Source: CAZSDW01 sp964605705
GTDB lineage: Bacteria; Fidelibacterota; UBA2242
NCBI GenBank assembly: GCA_964605705.1
Contig: CAZSDW010000049.1
Location: 1-20,205, forward strand
Length of the DNA: 20,205 nt
Reading direction: 5' to 3'
Shown here: positions 6,033-14,192 of the stretch, piece by piece
Layout of the letters: each line of letters begins with the position of its first letter
How positions within the stretch are numbered: position 1 is the stretch's first letter
Program-made: the position numbers and the translations under genes
Notes under the pieces: model-generated
Databases searched by the model: none
Told to the model about the DNA's origin: nothing
What the model saw: the letters and a program-made list of their open reading frames with translations, nothing else

Positions 6033-8192
6033 TTATTTTACGGTAATATTAAAGATTCCTTTTTCATCAATCAAGTCCGGATTCTTAAGTAATTTCTGAC
6101 AACGGTCGATAAAAACCGGGGCGACCGTATCTGCGGCTTCAATTTCTAAAACTTCCCGAAAAGCATCAATGGCATTTTTATACATATACTGCCGATATAA
6201 TTTCAGTGCATTATTGTGGATTGACAAGAATTCAAGGATTTTGTTGTCAGCCGTTTCCTGGTCGGCAATAACCGTATAGATTTTGAGAGCTGCGTCACGT
6301 CCTTTGACCCGAATATAGTCAATTTCACGGCACAGGATGCGATGTTTCACCATCTCGTACGTGGTTTCGGAAATCATGTTCTGGGTGCCGTAAATTTTAT
6401 TCACCCCTTCCAGACGCGCGGACAGATTGACCGTATCGCCGATTGCCGTATAGTCCATCCGGTTCGATGAACCGATATTCCCGACGATCAGGTTGCCACT
6501 GTTGACTCCAACCCGGGTAATCAGCTGCACCGGTTTTCCGGCTTTTTCAAATTGCATTTTTGACAGATTTTTAAAGTCCAGGACTGCCCGGCAACTGAGA
6601 ATAGCATGTTCGGAATTCTCAATAGGCGCTCCGAAAATTGCCATAATGCCGTCACCGGTGTATTTATCAAGCATCCCGTTATTTCGGAAAATGATATTTT
6701 CAACCTGACCAAAATACTCATTCAGAAATTCCACAATTTCATGCGGTGTGAACATCTCTGAGGTTCCGGTGAATCCCTGTAAATCTGTAAAAAGTACGGT
6801 TCCTTCGATCTCTTTCCCGCCCATTTCAATTTTACCGGAATTTTTGGTAAGATTCTCAACCACCGCCGGGTGCAGATACCGATTAAAGACCTTTTTAACC
6901 ATTGCTTTTTCACGACCTTCGGTCAGGTAATTAATCACCAGCACCGAGATTACCGAAAGAATAATCGCTGTTTCGGATTGAACGATTGGAAAAAAGCATA
7001 ATTTGCGCTGGTAAAGCAAAATACTAACGACAATCGGTACGGAAACCACGATCAGCGAAAGGATCATCGACGCCCAAATCTTCTGCTTCTGCCAGAAATT
7101 GCAGAGGAAGGTCAGGATAAACAGAGCGAACATAAACCACACAATTTTATTGAAATGCGTGGCGAATTCACCATGAATGATATTGGAAAAAAGGGTCGCA
7201 TAAATCTCAACGCCGGGATAAGGTTCCACCGGGCTGAAAGGAGTAGTTTTCAGATCCAGCAGACCAGCCGCCGTCGCCCCGATAAAAACCGCTTTATCTT
7301 TAAAAGTATCTACCGGAATCTCCGGCTCCTCCCCTTGCTGAATCTGCATGAAAGAATTTAGCAACTGAGCAAAAGAAACATAGTGAAAGGTGTTTCCGGG
7401 TCCACCCGGTCCGTACCAGAAGAGTTCGACGGTGCCGTCCTTGTTTATGGGAATGGCATAGTCATTCAGGATAATTTCTTCCGCTTTGGGATCATAGCCA
7501 AAAATGCTGTCATTGCTGAAAACCGCCACGGCTGAAAGTGCCATATAGGGAATTATCCGCTTATCATATTGAAATAAAACCGGAATCCGGCGGCAGACAC
7601 CATCATCATCGGTGAAAAAATTAACCGCACCAGGTAGTGTCATCGTTTCCTGGAACTGCCGGATCGGTGCCGTCAGGTTCGGATATTCCCGGATGAATTC
7701 CCGGGGACCTGAGTATTTCAAAGACATATTGAATTTTTTGACAATACTCTCATCGGTAATATGGGTTGCATCTTCCATCTGGGTCGCCAGAACGACTTTA
7801 CCGGATCGCTGCATTGCTTCGGAGAATTGGGCATCGGCATATTGCGCATTGACATTCAAGCGGTCAATATCCGGTGACGAAAAAATCACATCATAGGCAA
7901 TCACCTTCGCCCCGCACTGTGTCAGAAAATCGGTGATCAATCCATAGACATCCCGGGGCCAGGGCCACAAAATCTGGAAATTGCGCTGGAAAAAATCCAG
8001 GCTGTTCTGATCGATGGCAATAATTACCACTTCCTCGGGATGGACTTCTTTATAACAGCTGCGATAAATCAAATCCTGCCCCTGTTTTTCCCAGCGGTCG
8101 AAGATCATCATCTGCGATCCCAGCTGTGCCAGAATGCAAACAGCCAGCGCAATCAGGATTGAAACTGCCAGTTTTGGAACTCGCCTGATCAT
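6033..8192 (-). CDS. CHASE2-domain class III adenylate cyclase, membrane-bound
   Basis: 719 residues from ATG at 8192. A TTG 21 bases further upstream (8213) would keep the frame but has no ribosome site. The layout is: TM helix 8-28; CHASE2 extracytoplasmic sensor about 35-340; three TM helices near 349-366, 371-394 and 400-422; catalytic domain about 455-640; short TPR-like helical tail (655-705). Cyclase residues are complete: metal ligands Asp470 (FTD) and Asp514 (YTGDG), adenine-specifying Lys510 and Thr582 (the Lys/Thr pair of CyaC-type enzymes), and transition-state Asn589 and Arg593. It should therefore make cAMP from ATP in the cytoplasm in response to a periplasmic cue. CHASE2 ligands are unknown. 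The downstream SH3-M48 peptidase starts 17 bases on, which suggests the cue may concern the envelope (inference). A perfect CRP-type box lies at 19133-19148. Confidence 0.93.
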   Translation of the reverse strand: MIRRVPKLAVSILIALAVCILAQLGSQMMIFDRWEKQGQDLIYRSCYKEVHPEEVVIIAIDQNSLDFFQRNFQILWPWPRDVYGLITDFLTQCGAKVIAYDVIFSSPDIDRLNVNAQYADAQFSEAMQRSGKVVLATQMEDATHITDESIVKKFNMSLKYSGPREFIREYPNLTAPIRQFQETMTLPGAVNFFTDDDGVCRRIPVLFQYDKRIIPYMALSAVAVFSNDSIFGYDPKAEEIILNDYAIPINKDGTVELFWYGPGGPGNTFHYVSFAQLLNSFMQIQQGEEPEIPVDTFKDKAVFIGATAAGLLDLKTTPFSPVEPYPGVEIYATLFSNIIHGEFATHFNKIVWFMFALFILTFLCNFWQKQKIWASMILSLIVVSVPIVVSILLYQRKLCFFPIVQSETAIILSVISVLVINYLTEGREKAMVKKVFNRYLHPAVVENLTKNSGKIEMGGKEIEGTVLFTDLQGFTGTSEMFTPHEIVEFLNEYFGQVENIIFRNNGMLDKYTGDGIMAIFGAPIENSEHAILSCRAVLDFKNLSKMQFEKAGKPVQLITRVGVNSGNLIVGNIGSSNRMDYTAIGDTVNLSARLEGVNKIYGTQNMISETTYEMVKHRILCREIDYIRVKGRDAALKIYTVIADQETADNKILEFLSIHNNALKLYRQYMYKNAIDAFREVLEIEAADTVAPVFIDRCQKLLKNPDLIDEKGIFNITVK

Positions 8193-8704
8193 GGTTAATT
8201 CTCTGATGAGCAATTGATGTTATTCATGCAGCGTACTGTTATTTTAAATAATATTCCGAAAACCAGAACCGTTAGACTAAATATACATTATTTTCATAAA
8301 AAAGAATACGGATACATTTACACTGCTCTACCATCATTTTAAATCCTCACTTCATCGGTGTGAGAGATCAGTTAAAACCATTGCACTGGTCTTATACGAT
8401 TTCTCTCGCGCAACAGTAGAAATCGAAATGACGCGAGACAAGGGCTCGCTGGTCTATAACGATTTTCCTCTGTCAGAGTCAGGATTCGTTAAAAATAACA
8501 ACTGAATGGTCACCTCGAATCCCGATGAATTCGGGTGAGAGGTCGGGTCAAGTCAGAGCACTGATCCAAATAAATTGCTCCTATTTGATCGACTAAAATG
8601 ACAAAACTTCGTTCAAGGTTCAGAACCTTTAGAAGCTTATGGCATAGCTTTTGACGAAATAATACCGACGTTTTTGCAGGTATGAACCATTATCGAGAGA
8701 ATAC
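8193..8704. repeat. 512-base divergent intergenic region with degenerate repeat units
   Basis: No credible gene is seen between the divergent cyclase (-) and dehydrogenase (+) genes. The cyclase-proximal part (8193-8340) is AT-rich. Two related units share GTGAGAGRTC-N13-GCACTGRTC with identical spacing, at 8360-8391 and 8535-8566. Each follows or includes a CAC...GTG hairpin: CTCAC/GTGAG at 8346-8364, and ACCTC/GAGGT enclosing CCCGA/TCGGG at 8512-8543. Part of the first unit (CTGGTCTTATACGATTT) recurs as CTGGTCTATAACGATTT near 8450. A further stem TCTCGCG/CGCGAGA lies at 8404-8438. This looks like eroded small interspersed repeats inserted in the promoter region. No tRNA, clear ncRNA or terminator could be made out. 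Promoters for both flanking genes must lie here, but no convincing -35/-10 pair was found. Confidence 0.5.
8615..8629. promoter_or_regulatory. Candidate operator: perfect 15-base dyad upstream of the dehydrogenase operon
   Basis: AAGGTTC-A-GAACCTT is a perfect inverted repeat with 7-base arms around a single base. It lies 75 bases before the dehydrogenase start. A second, imperfect dyad (AAGCTTATG-G-CATAGCTT, with one bulged base) follows at 8633-8650. Compact odd-length dyads are typical of dimeric repressor operators. No T-tract follows, so a terminator is less likely. The regulator is unknown. Confidence 0.4.
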
Positions 8705-10774
8705 ATGAGCCGAATCTGGAAGCATCCGATACTGGAAATTCCCGAAAATAGAAAAAAGGTACATTTTTTTTTCAAAGGTAAAAATTTCAGCGGATTCGAA
8801 GGTGAGCCGGTTTCTTCGGCTCTGATCGCCAATGGTATCCAGGTTTTCAATATCCATCAAAAACATGATACTCCACAGGGGCTTTTCTGTGCCAACGGTC
8901 AATGTTCCCACTGCACGCTCCTGATAAATCAGTTCCCGCTGAAATCCTGTGTGACGCCGTTGCGTGAAGGAATGGAAATTCATCCCCTTATTCACCTGCC
9001 GGAGCTTCCCGATGATGACCAACCCCTATTTAATCACCGGAAAATAATCGAATCCTGCGATGTGCTGGTTATTGGCGGTGGACCATCGGGACTGACAGCG
9101 ACTATTGAACTGGCAAAACAGGGTTTCACAATAATATTAATTGATGATAAAGCCAGACTCGGTGGCAAGCTGTTGCTGCAAACTCATAAATTTTTCGGTT
9201 CTATAAAAGATTGCTATGCCGGCACAAGAGGCATTGATATTGCTACAAAACTGGAAGAGGAACTGCGGCAATACTCCAATGTTAAAATTTTAACGAATTC
9301 GGCGGTCGTCGGGATTTTCAAAGATCAAAAAGCTGGCGTATTTGTTGACAATAACCGATATATCATCATTGATTTCAAGGGCTTGGTGGTATCCTCAGGA
9401 GCCCGGGAAAAGTCGTTGATCTTCCCGGGAAACCAGTTGCCCGGCGTCTATGGTGCCGGGGCATTTCAGACACTGGTAAATCGCGATTTGATCCGATCGT
9501 CGGAACGGATTTTCATTATTGGCAGTGGTAATGTCGGTCTGATCGCGGCATATCACGCGTTGCAGGCTGGTATTCATGTCGTTGGGATTTGTGATATTCT
9601 GGATAAAGTTTCCGGTTACAAAGTTCACGCCGATAAAATTCAGCGGATGGGAGTACCAATCTACCTGAATCATACAGTCATCTCTGCCGAAGGAACTGAA
9701 AAAATCAAACAGCTTACCATCGCTAAAGTCGATGAAAATTACCAGCCAATCCTGGAAAGCGCCAAGACCTTCAATATCGATACATTATTAATCGCAGTAG
9801 GATTAGCGCCGGTGGATGAGTTCTATGAGACCGCAGTGGATTTTGGATTCAAGGTTGTCAAAACCGGTGATGCACAGGAGATAGCTGAGGCATCTTCAGC
9901 CATGTTCGGCGGGCGAATTGCCGGGCTGGAAATGGCTAAACTTTTAGGTAAAGATATCCGGATTGATCAAAGCTGGGCGAAGAAAGCCGACATCCTGAAA
10001 AGCAAACCCGGGCTAACTTATGACCCTGTCGAACTTCAATTGACAGATTCTTTTCAGCCTGTTATTCGATGTGATGAGGAAATCCCCTGCAATCCGTGTA
10101 CGTCAGTCTGCCCGGTTAATGCGATATATCTGGAGAAAAAACTGGGGAATATCATGGATATCCCCCGTTACTCGGGCGGCTGTACGGGGTGCGGACTCTG
10201 TGTCTTGATCTGCCCCGGTCTGGCAATTACACTTGCCCGACAACTGGATGACAGCTTTGCCGAAGTTGTCCTGCCCCACGAATTCATTCCTGATTTTGAA
10301 GTCGGTGATAAAATTCCGGTCACCGATTCAACAGGTCACTTTTTGGAAAATGCCGAAGTGCTGAAAATTCGTTTTATTAAAAAGTATAAAACTCACCTTG
10401 TTCACATTAAAGCGTCGCTTGAAAACGGGGCGAAAATCGCCGGTATCCGAGTTCAGTCACCGGAATACACTCAACCGCTCACAAATGCTTCCTATCAGTA
10501 TATCCCGGAAAACGGGATTGTCTGTTATTGTGAAATGATCACGGTCAAGGAACTCGTGGATTATATCAAGGAACACAATATTCGCGATATCAATCAGCTG
10601 AAACAGATCCGGGTCGGGATGGGTGCCTGCGGCGGGAAAAACTGTTCTGTGCTGCTGCCCCGTATTTTTCAAATGGCTGGAATCGATTGGTCAGATGTTA
10701 CCCCGGGCAGCCAACGCCCGCTCAGCATTGAAGTTCCGATGTACGCGTTAATTAATGAAGATATTCCGGAATAA
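8705..10774 (+). CDS. Multi-Fe-S FAD/NAD(P) oxidoreductase, sarcosine oxidase alpha/HcnAB/proline dehydrogenase alpha-like
   Basis: 689 residues with five modules. These are: (1) a 2Fe-2S plant-type ferredoxin domain (about 15-95; Cys62, 67, 70, 82); (2) an FAD-binding Rossmann fold, VIGGGPSG (122-129); (3) an NAD(P)-type fold, IIGSGNVG (271-278); (4) a double ferredoxin segment with Cys456, 462, 465, 469 and Cys493, 496, 499, 503; (5) a C-terminal BFD-like 2Fe-2S domain (Cys607, 609, 642, 647). It is the electron-transfer subunit of an amino-acid or imino-acid dehydrogenase, partner to the DAO-family protein encoded 3 bases downstream. Related systems include heterotetrameric sarcosine oxidase, HcnABC, hydroxyproline dehydrogenases and archaeal dye-linked proline dehydrogenases, where several of these modules are separate polypeptides. 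The substrate cannot be told from sequence. The ribosome site is a weak GAGAG at 8695-8699. Confidence 0.9.
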   Translation: MSRIWKHPILEIPENRKKVHFFFKGKNFSGFEGEPVSSALIANGIQVFNIHQKHDTPQGLFCANGQCSHCTLLINQFPLKSCVTPLREGMEIHPLIHLPELPDDDQPLFNHRKIIESCDVLVIGGGPSGLTATIELAKQGFTIILIDDKARLGGKLLLQTHKFFGSIKDCYAGTRGIDIATKLEEELRQYSNVKILTNSAVVGIFKDQKAGVFVDNNRYIIIDFKGLVVSSGAREKSLIFPGNQLPGVYGAGAFQTLVNRDLIRSSERIFIIGSGNVGLIAAYHALQAGIHVVGICDILDKVSGYKVHADKIQRMGVPIYLNHTVISAEGTEKIKQLTIAKVDENYQPILESAKTFNIDTLLIAVGLAPVDEFYETAVDFGFKVVKTGDAQEIAEASSAMFGGRIAGLEMAKLLGKDIRIDQSWAKKADILKSKPGLTYDPVELQLTDSFQPVIRCDEEIPCNPCTSVCPVNAIYLEKKLGNIMDIPRYSGGCTGCGLCVLICPGLAITLARQLDDSFAEVVLPHEFIPDFEVGDKIPVTDSTGHFLENAEVLKIRFIKKYKTHLVHIKASLENGAKIAGIRVQSPEYTQPLTNASYQYIPENGIVCYCEMITVKELVDYIKEHNIRDINQLKQIRVGMGACGGKNCSVLLPRIFQMAGIDWSDVTPGSQRPLSIEVPMYALINEDIPE

Positions 10775-10777
10775 TCC

Positions 10778-11926
10778 ATGAAATTCTACGACGTTGCCAT
10801 TATCGGAGCCGGAAGCGTGGGAGTCCCTCTGAGTTTTTATCTGGCAGAGAGAGGTTTAAGAGTCATAGTTCTGGAGAAATTGCATTCCTGCGGACGCGGG
10901 CAAAACCGGGCTGCGATCGGTGGAATTCGCGCAACCCATTCTGATTCGGCAAAGATTATAATTTGTCGGAAAACGATTGAGATTGTCTCCAGGATTGAAG
11001 AGGAACACGGCTATGATGTAAACTGGATTGACGGTGGCTACCTGTTCCCTGTTTACACCGCTGACGATGAAAAGAAGTTGAAAGACCTGCTCGAATTCCA
11101 GAAACATTTTGAGCTGAATATTGACTGGATTCCACCGGCACAAATTTCTGAACTGGTACCCGGAATCAACCGCGAAAACCTGCAGGGTGGCACTTATTCT
11201 CCCGAAGATGGTTCAGCCTCTCCGCTGAAACTCATCGATGCGTTTTATATGCTGGCTCTGCAACAGGGAACCGATTTTCATTTCAACGAAAAGGTTATTA
11301 GTTTTACAACCAATCATTCAAAGATCACGGAAATTAAAACCGAAAAAGATCACTACTCAGCCGGTCTGATCATCGATGCCGCCGGTGCATATTCCCGCGA
11401 ATTAGGCAATTTACTCGGTATGGATGTTCCGGTCTATCCGGATTCCCATGAGGCTGGCATCACAGAACCGGTTCAGCGGTTTTTCGACCCGATGATTGTT
11501 GATATTCGTCCCGCGGAAGGATCAGCGAATTACTACTTCTATCAGAACCAGGAAGGACAGGTCGTGTTCTGCATTACGCCCGAACCGAAAATTCCCGGTA
11601 CCGACAGCGACAACACATCGGTTTTCCTGCCGCAGGTAATCAAGCGAATGGTGAATCTCTATCCACGCCTTCGCAATCTCAGGGTCCGCCGCACCTGGCG
11701 GGGACTTTACCCGATGACGCCCGATGGATTTCCCATTATCAGTTATGCCAGGGAATTTTCCAATTATTTACTGGCAACGGGAATGTGCGGACAGGGCTTT
11801 ATGATCGGTCCGGGACTGGCAGAAATTCTAACCGAAATCATCGTTGATAACAGCGATGAACACGACGATATCCTGAAACAGTTAACACTTTACCGCAACT
11901 TCAGCGGCGAAGAAATGCTGAAATAA
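10778..11926 (+). CDS. FAD-dependent DAO-family oxidoreductase (sarcosine oxidase beta/dye-linked amino acid dehydrogenase beta-like)
   Basis: 382 residues. The N-terminal FAD fold has VAIIGAGSVGVPLSFYLAERG with the acidic Glu33 (VLEK) that binds the ribose. It is followed by the GQNRAAIGGIRATHS block typical of the SoxB-like branch of the D-amino acid oxidase superfamily. The C-terminal block RRTWRGLYPMTPDGFPII followed by ATGMCGQGFMIGPG is the flavin-contacting end of the family. It would carry the substrate-oxidising site, and electrons would pass to the Fe-S flavoprotein encoded immediately upstream (3-base gap). The pair therefore forms one complex. Candidate substrates by family are sarcosine, proline, hydroxyproline, glycine or other N-methyl/imino acids. 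No signal peptide is present, so it acts in the cytoplasm, possibly at the inner face of the membrane. About 69 AT-rich bases separate it from the aminotransferase gene and could hold a promoter. Confidence 0.9.
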   Translation: MKFYDVAIIGAGSVGVPLSFYLAERGLRVIVLEKLHSCGRGQNRAAIGGIRATHSDSAKIIICRKTIEIVSRIEEEHGYDVNWIDGGYLFPVYTADDEKKLKDLLEFQKHFELNIDWIPPAQISELVPGINRENLQGGTYSPEDGSASPLKLIDAFYMLALQQGTDFHFNEKVISFTTNHSKITEIKTEKDHYSAGLIIDAAGAYSRELGNLLGMDVPVYPDSHEAGITEPVQRFFDPMIVDIRPAEGSANYYFYQNQEGQVVFCITPEPKIPGTDSDNTSVFLPQVIKRMVNLYPRLRNLRVRRTWRGLYPMTPDGFPIISYAREFSNYLLATGMCGQGFMIGPGLAEILTEIIVDNSDEHDDILKQLTLYRNFSGEEMLK

Positions 11927-11995
11927 TTATAATTTAACATACCATTTTTCTATCAATTTTGTATCTTATTGCTGAATTCTTCATGGAGTAAAAAC

Positions 11996-13195
11996 ATGGC
12001 TGACAGGATTTCCGACAGAGCACTTCAAATAAAAGCTTCCCCGACGCTGGCAATGCATGCCCTGGCACGCAATATGGCAGCGAAGGGTATTGACGTAGTT
12101 AATTTCGGTGTCGGTGAACCCGATTTTAACACCCCGGATTATATCAAGCAGGCAGCAATTCAGGCAATCCATGATAATTTTACCCGATATACTGCCGCAG
12201 AAGGCATCCTTGAACTTCGGCAGGCGATTGTCGAAAAACTGCAACGCGATAACCAGCTTTCTTATCAACCGGAAAATATATTCACATCGGCGGGTGGCAA
12301 GGGCTGTCTCGCAATGGTTCTGCTGGCAATCTGCAATCCCGGTGATGAGGTACTGATCCCGGCGCCCTATTGGGTCAGTTATCCATCCCAGGTCGAACTT
12401 GCCCAGGCGATTCCGGTTTTCCTGCCTGCTGACGAACGGCAAAATTTTAAGATGAGCGCTCAGCAATTGGATAATACCCTCGCATTTTTGAAAAAACCTA
12501 AAGTGTTAATGCTTAACTCACCGAATAATCCCACCGGCGCGGTTTATACAAAAACCGAATTGGAAGAAATCGCCGCCATTTGTCAAAAATATGATATCCT
12601 GATCATTTCCGATGAAATTTATGAAAAATTGCTTTATGACGGTGAAGAACACTTTTCCATCGCCCAGGTCTCGGATGCAATAAAAAATCGCACAATCATT
12701 GTCAACGGCGTGTCAAAAGCTTATGCCATGACCGGTTGGCGACTCGGCTATGCCGCGGGACCTGTGGATATTATCAAAGCTGCCTTAAAAATTCAGGGAC
12801 ATACGATTTCCTGCCCCACTTCCATTACCCAGAAAGCTGCGGTAGCTGCATTAACCGAAGATGACGGCAGCATCGAGGCAATGCGGACAGAATTTGACCA
12901 GCGCCGGAAGTTTCTGGTAAGTGAACTGAATCGCACTCCTCATGTATCCTGTGCCCTGCCAAAGGGAGCATTTTACACCATGGCAAATGTCACCTATTAC
13001 ATTCAGCAAAATAACAAAGGCATTACTGACACGAACAAATTGTGTCTCTACCTGCTGGAAAATTTCCATATTGCCGTGGTTACCGGCAGCGCTTTCGGGA
13101 TGGAAAATTATGTGCGTTTCTCTTACGCCAATAGTATGGAAAATCTAAAAACCGGTCTGCAAAGGTTTCGGCAGGGACTGGCAAGTTTAGCCTAA
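11996..13195 (+). CDS. Class I PLP aminotransferase, aspartate aminotransferase I-gamma-like
   Basis: 399 residues from ATG 11996, chosen over an in-frame TTG at 11969 because GGAG at 11985-11988 lies 7 bases before it and MADRISDRALQIKASPT is the normal family start. Key residues are Asn178 in NSPNNPTG, Asp206 and Tyr209 in SDEIYE, the Schiff-base Lys241 in SKAYAMTGWRLGY, and a C-terminal Arg in VRFSYA that binds the substrate carboxylate. Enzymes of this group move the amino group of aspartate, and sometimes aromatic amino acids or prephenate, to 2-oxoglutarate. At residues 102-104 it has KGC where relatives usually have KQA, a minor departure. The hydroxyacid dehydrogenase follows after 16 bases. 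Together they could turn an amino acid into a keto acid and then a hydroxy acid, in either direction. Confidence 0.93.
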   Translation: MADRISDRALQIKASPTLAMHALARNMAAKGIDVVNFGVGEPDFNTPDYIKQAAIQAIHDNFTRYTAAEGILELRQAIVEKLQRDNQLSYQPENIFTSAGGKGCLAMVLLAICNPGDEVLIPAPYWVSYPSQVELAQAIPVFLPADERQNFKMSAQQLDNTLAFLKKPKVLMLNSPNNPTGAVYTKTELEEIAAICQKYDILIISDEIYEKLLYDGEEHFSIAQVSDAIKNRTIIVNGVSKAYAMTGWRLGYAAGPVDIIKAALKIQGHTISCPTSITQKAAVAALTEDDGSIEAMRTEFDQRRKFLVSELNRTPHVSCALPKGAFYTMANVTYYIQQNNKGITDTNKLCLYLLENFHIAVVTGSAFGMENYVRFSYANSMENLKTGLQRFRQGLASLA

Positions 13196-13211
13196 TACTG
13201 TAAAATATTTT

Positions 13212-14192
13212 ATGCATCCAACCGATTATGATGTCTATTTTTATGAAGCCTTTGACGAGGAAGAGCGTCATCTGCGGCAGTTTCTACCGGGAAATATCAA
13301 AGCAGGATTTACCTTCAAAACCATCCAGGAATGCAATCATAGCGCTCCACCGGCAAAGATCATCAGCACCCGTACCCAGACAATTATTCCTGATGAATGG
13401 CTAAAAAGCGTCGATGGCTTTCTAACCCGCAGCACCGGTTATGATTATTTCAAATCTCTCCGCCCAAAAGCGGCAAACCAGGTTCAATTCGGTTACCTGC
13501 CGCTCTACTGCAATCGCTCCGTCGCTGAACAGGCGCTGACGCTCTGGATGGCATTGCAGCGCAAGCTGCCAATCCAGATGAAACAATTTAACACTTTTTA
13601 CCGGGATGGAATTACCGGTCGGGAGAACCAGGGAAAAACTCTGCTCGTGGTGGGTGTCGGCAATATCGGTCACGAAATCGTCAAAATCGGTCGCGGGCTG
13701 GAGATGACCGTTTACGGAGTCGATATTGTTAAAAAACATTTCGATGTTGAATATGTGGATTTCGCTAATAAACTTCCCGAAGCCGACATCATCGTTTCCG
13801 CCATGAACCTGACGGCGGAAAACACTGCTTACTTCAATTATAAAACATTGAAAAATGCCAAGCCAGGCGCCCTGTTTATCAACATTGCCCGCGGTGAACA
13901 GTGTATTCCTTCGGATTTGAAAAGACTCCTAGACGAAGGGATTCTCGACGGTATCGCGCTCGATGTCTATCCCAATGAAAATCTGCTTGGTACTGCACTC
14001 CGGGGAAATCTAAGTATCACGGATACAGAATTAAGGATTATCAAAGAATTAGCAGACTATCCAAATGTAATCTTTACGCCGCACAATGCTTTTAATACCA
14101 CGGAAGCGGTCATTCGTAAATCGGAGCAGTCCGTTCAGCAGATTGTCAATTTTGTAAAAACCGGGAAATTCCTCTGGGAGCTGCCTGAATGA
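13212..14192 (+). CDS. D-isomer-specific 2-hydroxyacid dehydrogenase family protein
   Basis: 326 residues. The NAD-binding fold has VVGVGNIGHEI (146-156) with Asp171 marking NAD preference. The catalytic Arg227 is in NIARGEQ, the Glu is probably Glu256 in DVYPNE, and the His is His291 in TPHNA. The family reduces 2-keto acids to D-2-hydroxy acids with NADH, or the reverse. The usual DVFxxEP reads DVYPNEN, so the Pro after the catalytic Glu is missing, and a loop of about 15 residues (TALRGNLSITDTELR) follows. The substrate range may therefore be unusual. There is no visible ribosome site before ATG, only AT-rich sequence; translation may depend on coupling with the aminotransferase gene 16 bases upstream. 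Its stop overlaps the next start by 4 bases (ATGA). Confidence 0.88.
   Translation: MHPTDYDVYFYEAFDEEERHLRQFLPGNIKAGFTFKTIQECNHSAPPAKIISTRTQTIIPDEWLKSVDGFLTRSTGYDYFKSLRPKAANQVQFGYLPLYCNRSVAEQALTLWMALQRKLPIQMKQFNTFYRDGITGRENQGKTLLVVGVGNIGHEIVKIGRGLEMTVYGVDIVKKHFDVEYVDFANKLPEADIIVSAMNLTAENTAYFNYKTLKNAKPGALFINIARGEQCIPSDLKRLLDEGILDGIALDVYPNENLLGTALRGNLSITDTELRIIKELADYPNVIFTPHNAFNTTEAVIRKSEQSVQQIVNFVKTGKFLWELPE

Noticed and set aside
8340..8570. CRISPR array
   Set aside because: The repeats are few, imperfect and unevenly spaced, and there are no cas genes.
8651..8686. TTGACG followed by TATGAA as a promoter for the dehydrogenase operon
   Set aside because: The spacing is 24 bases, and no acceptable -10 lies 16-18 bases downstream.
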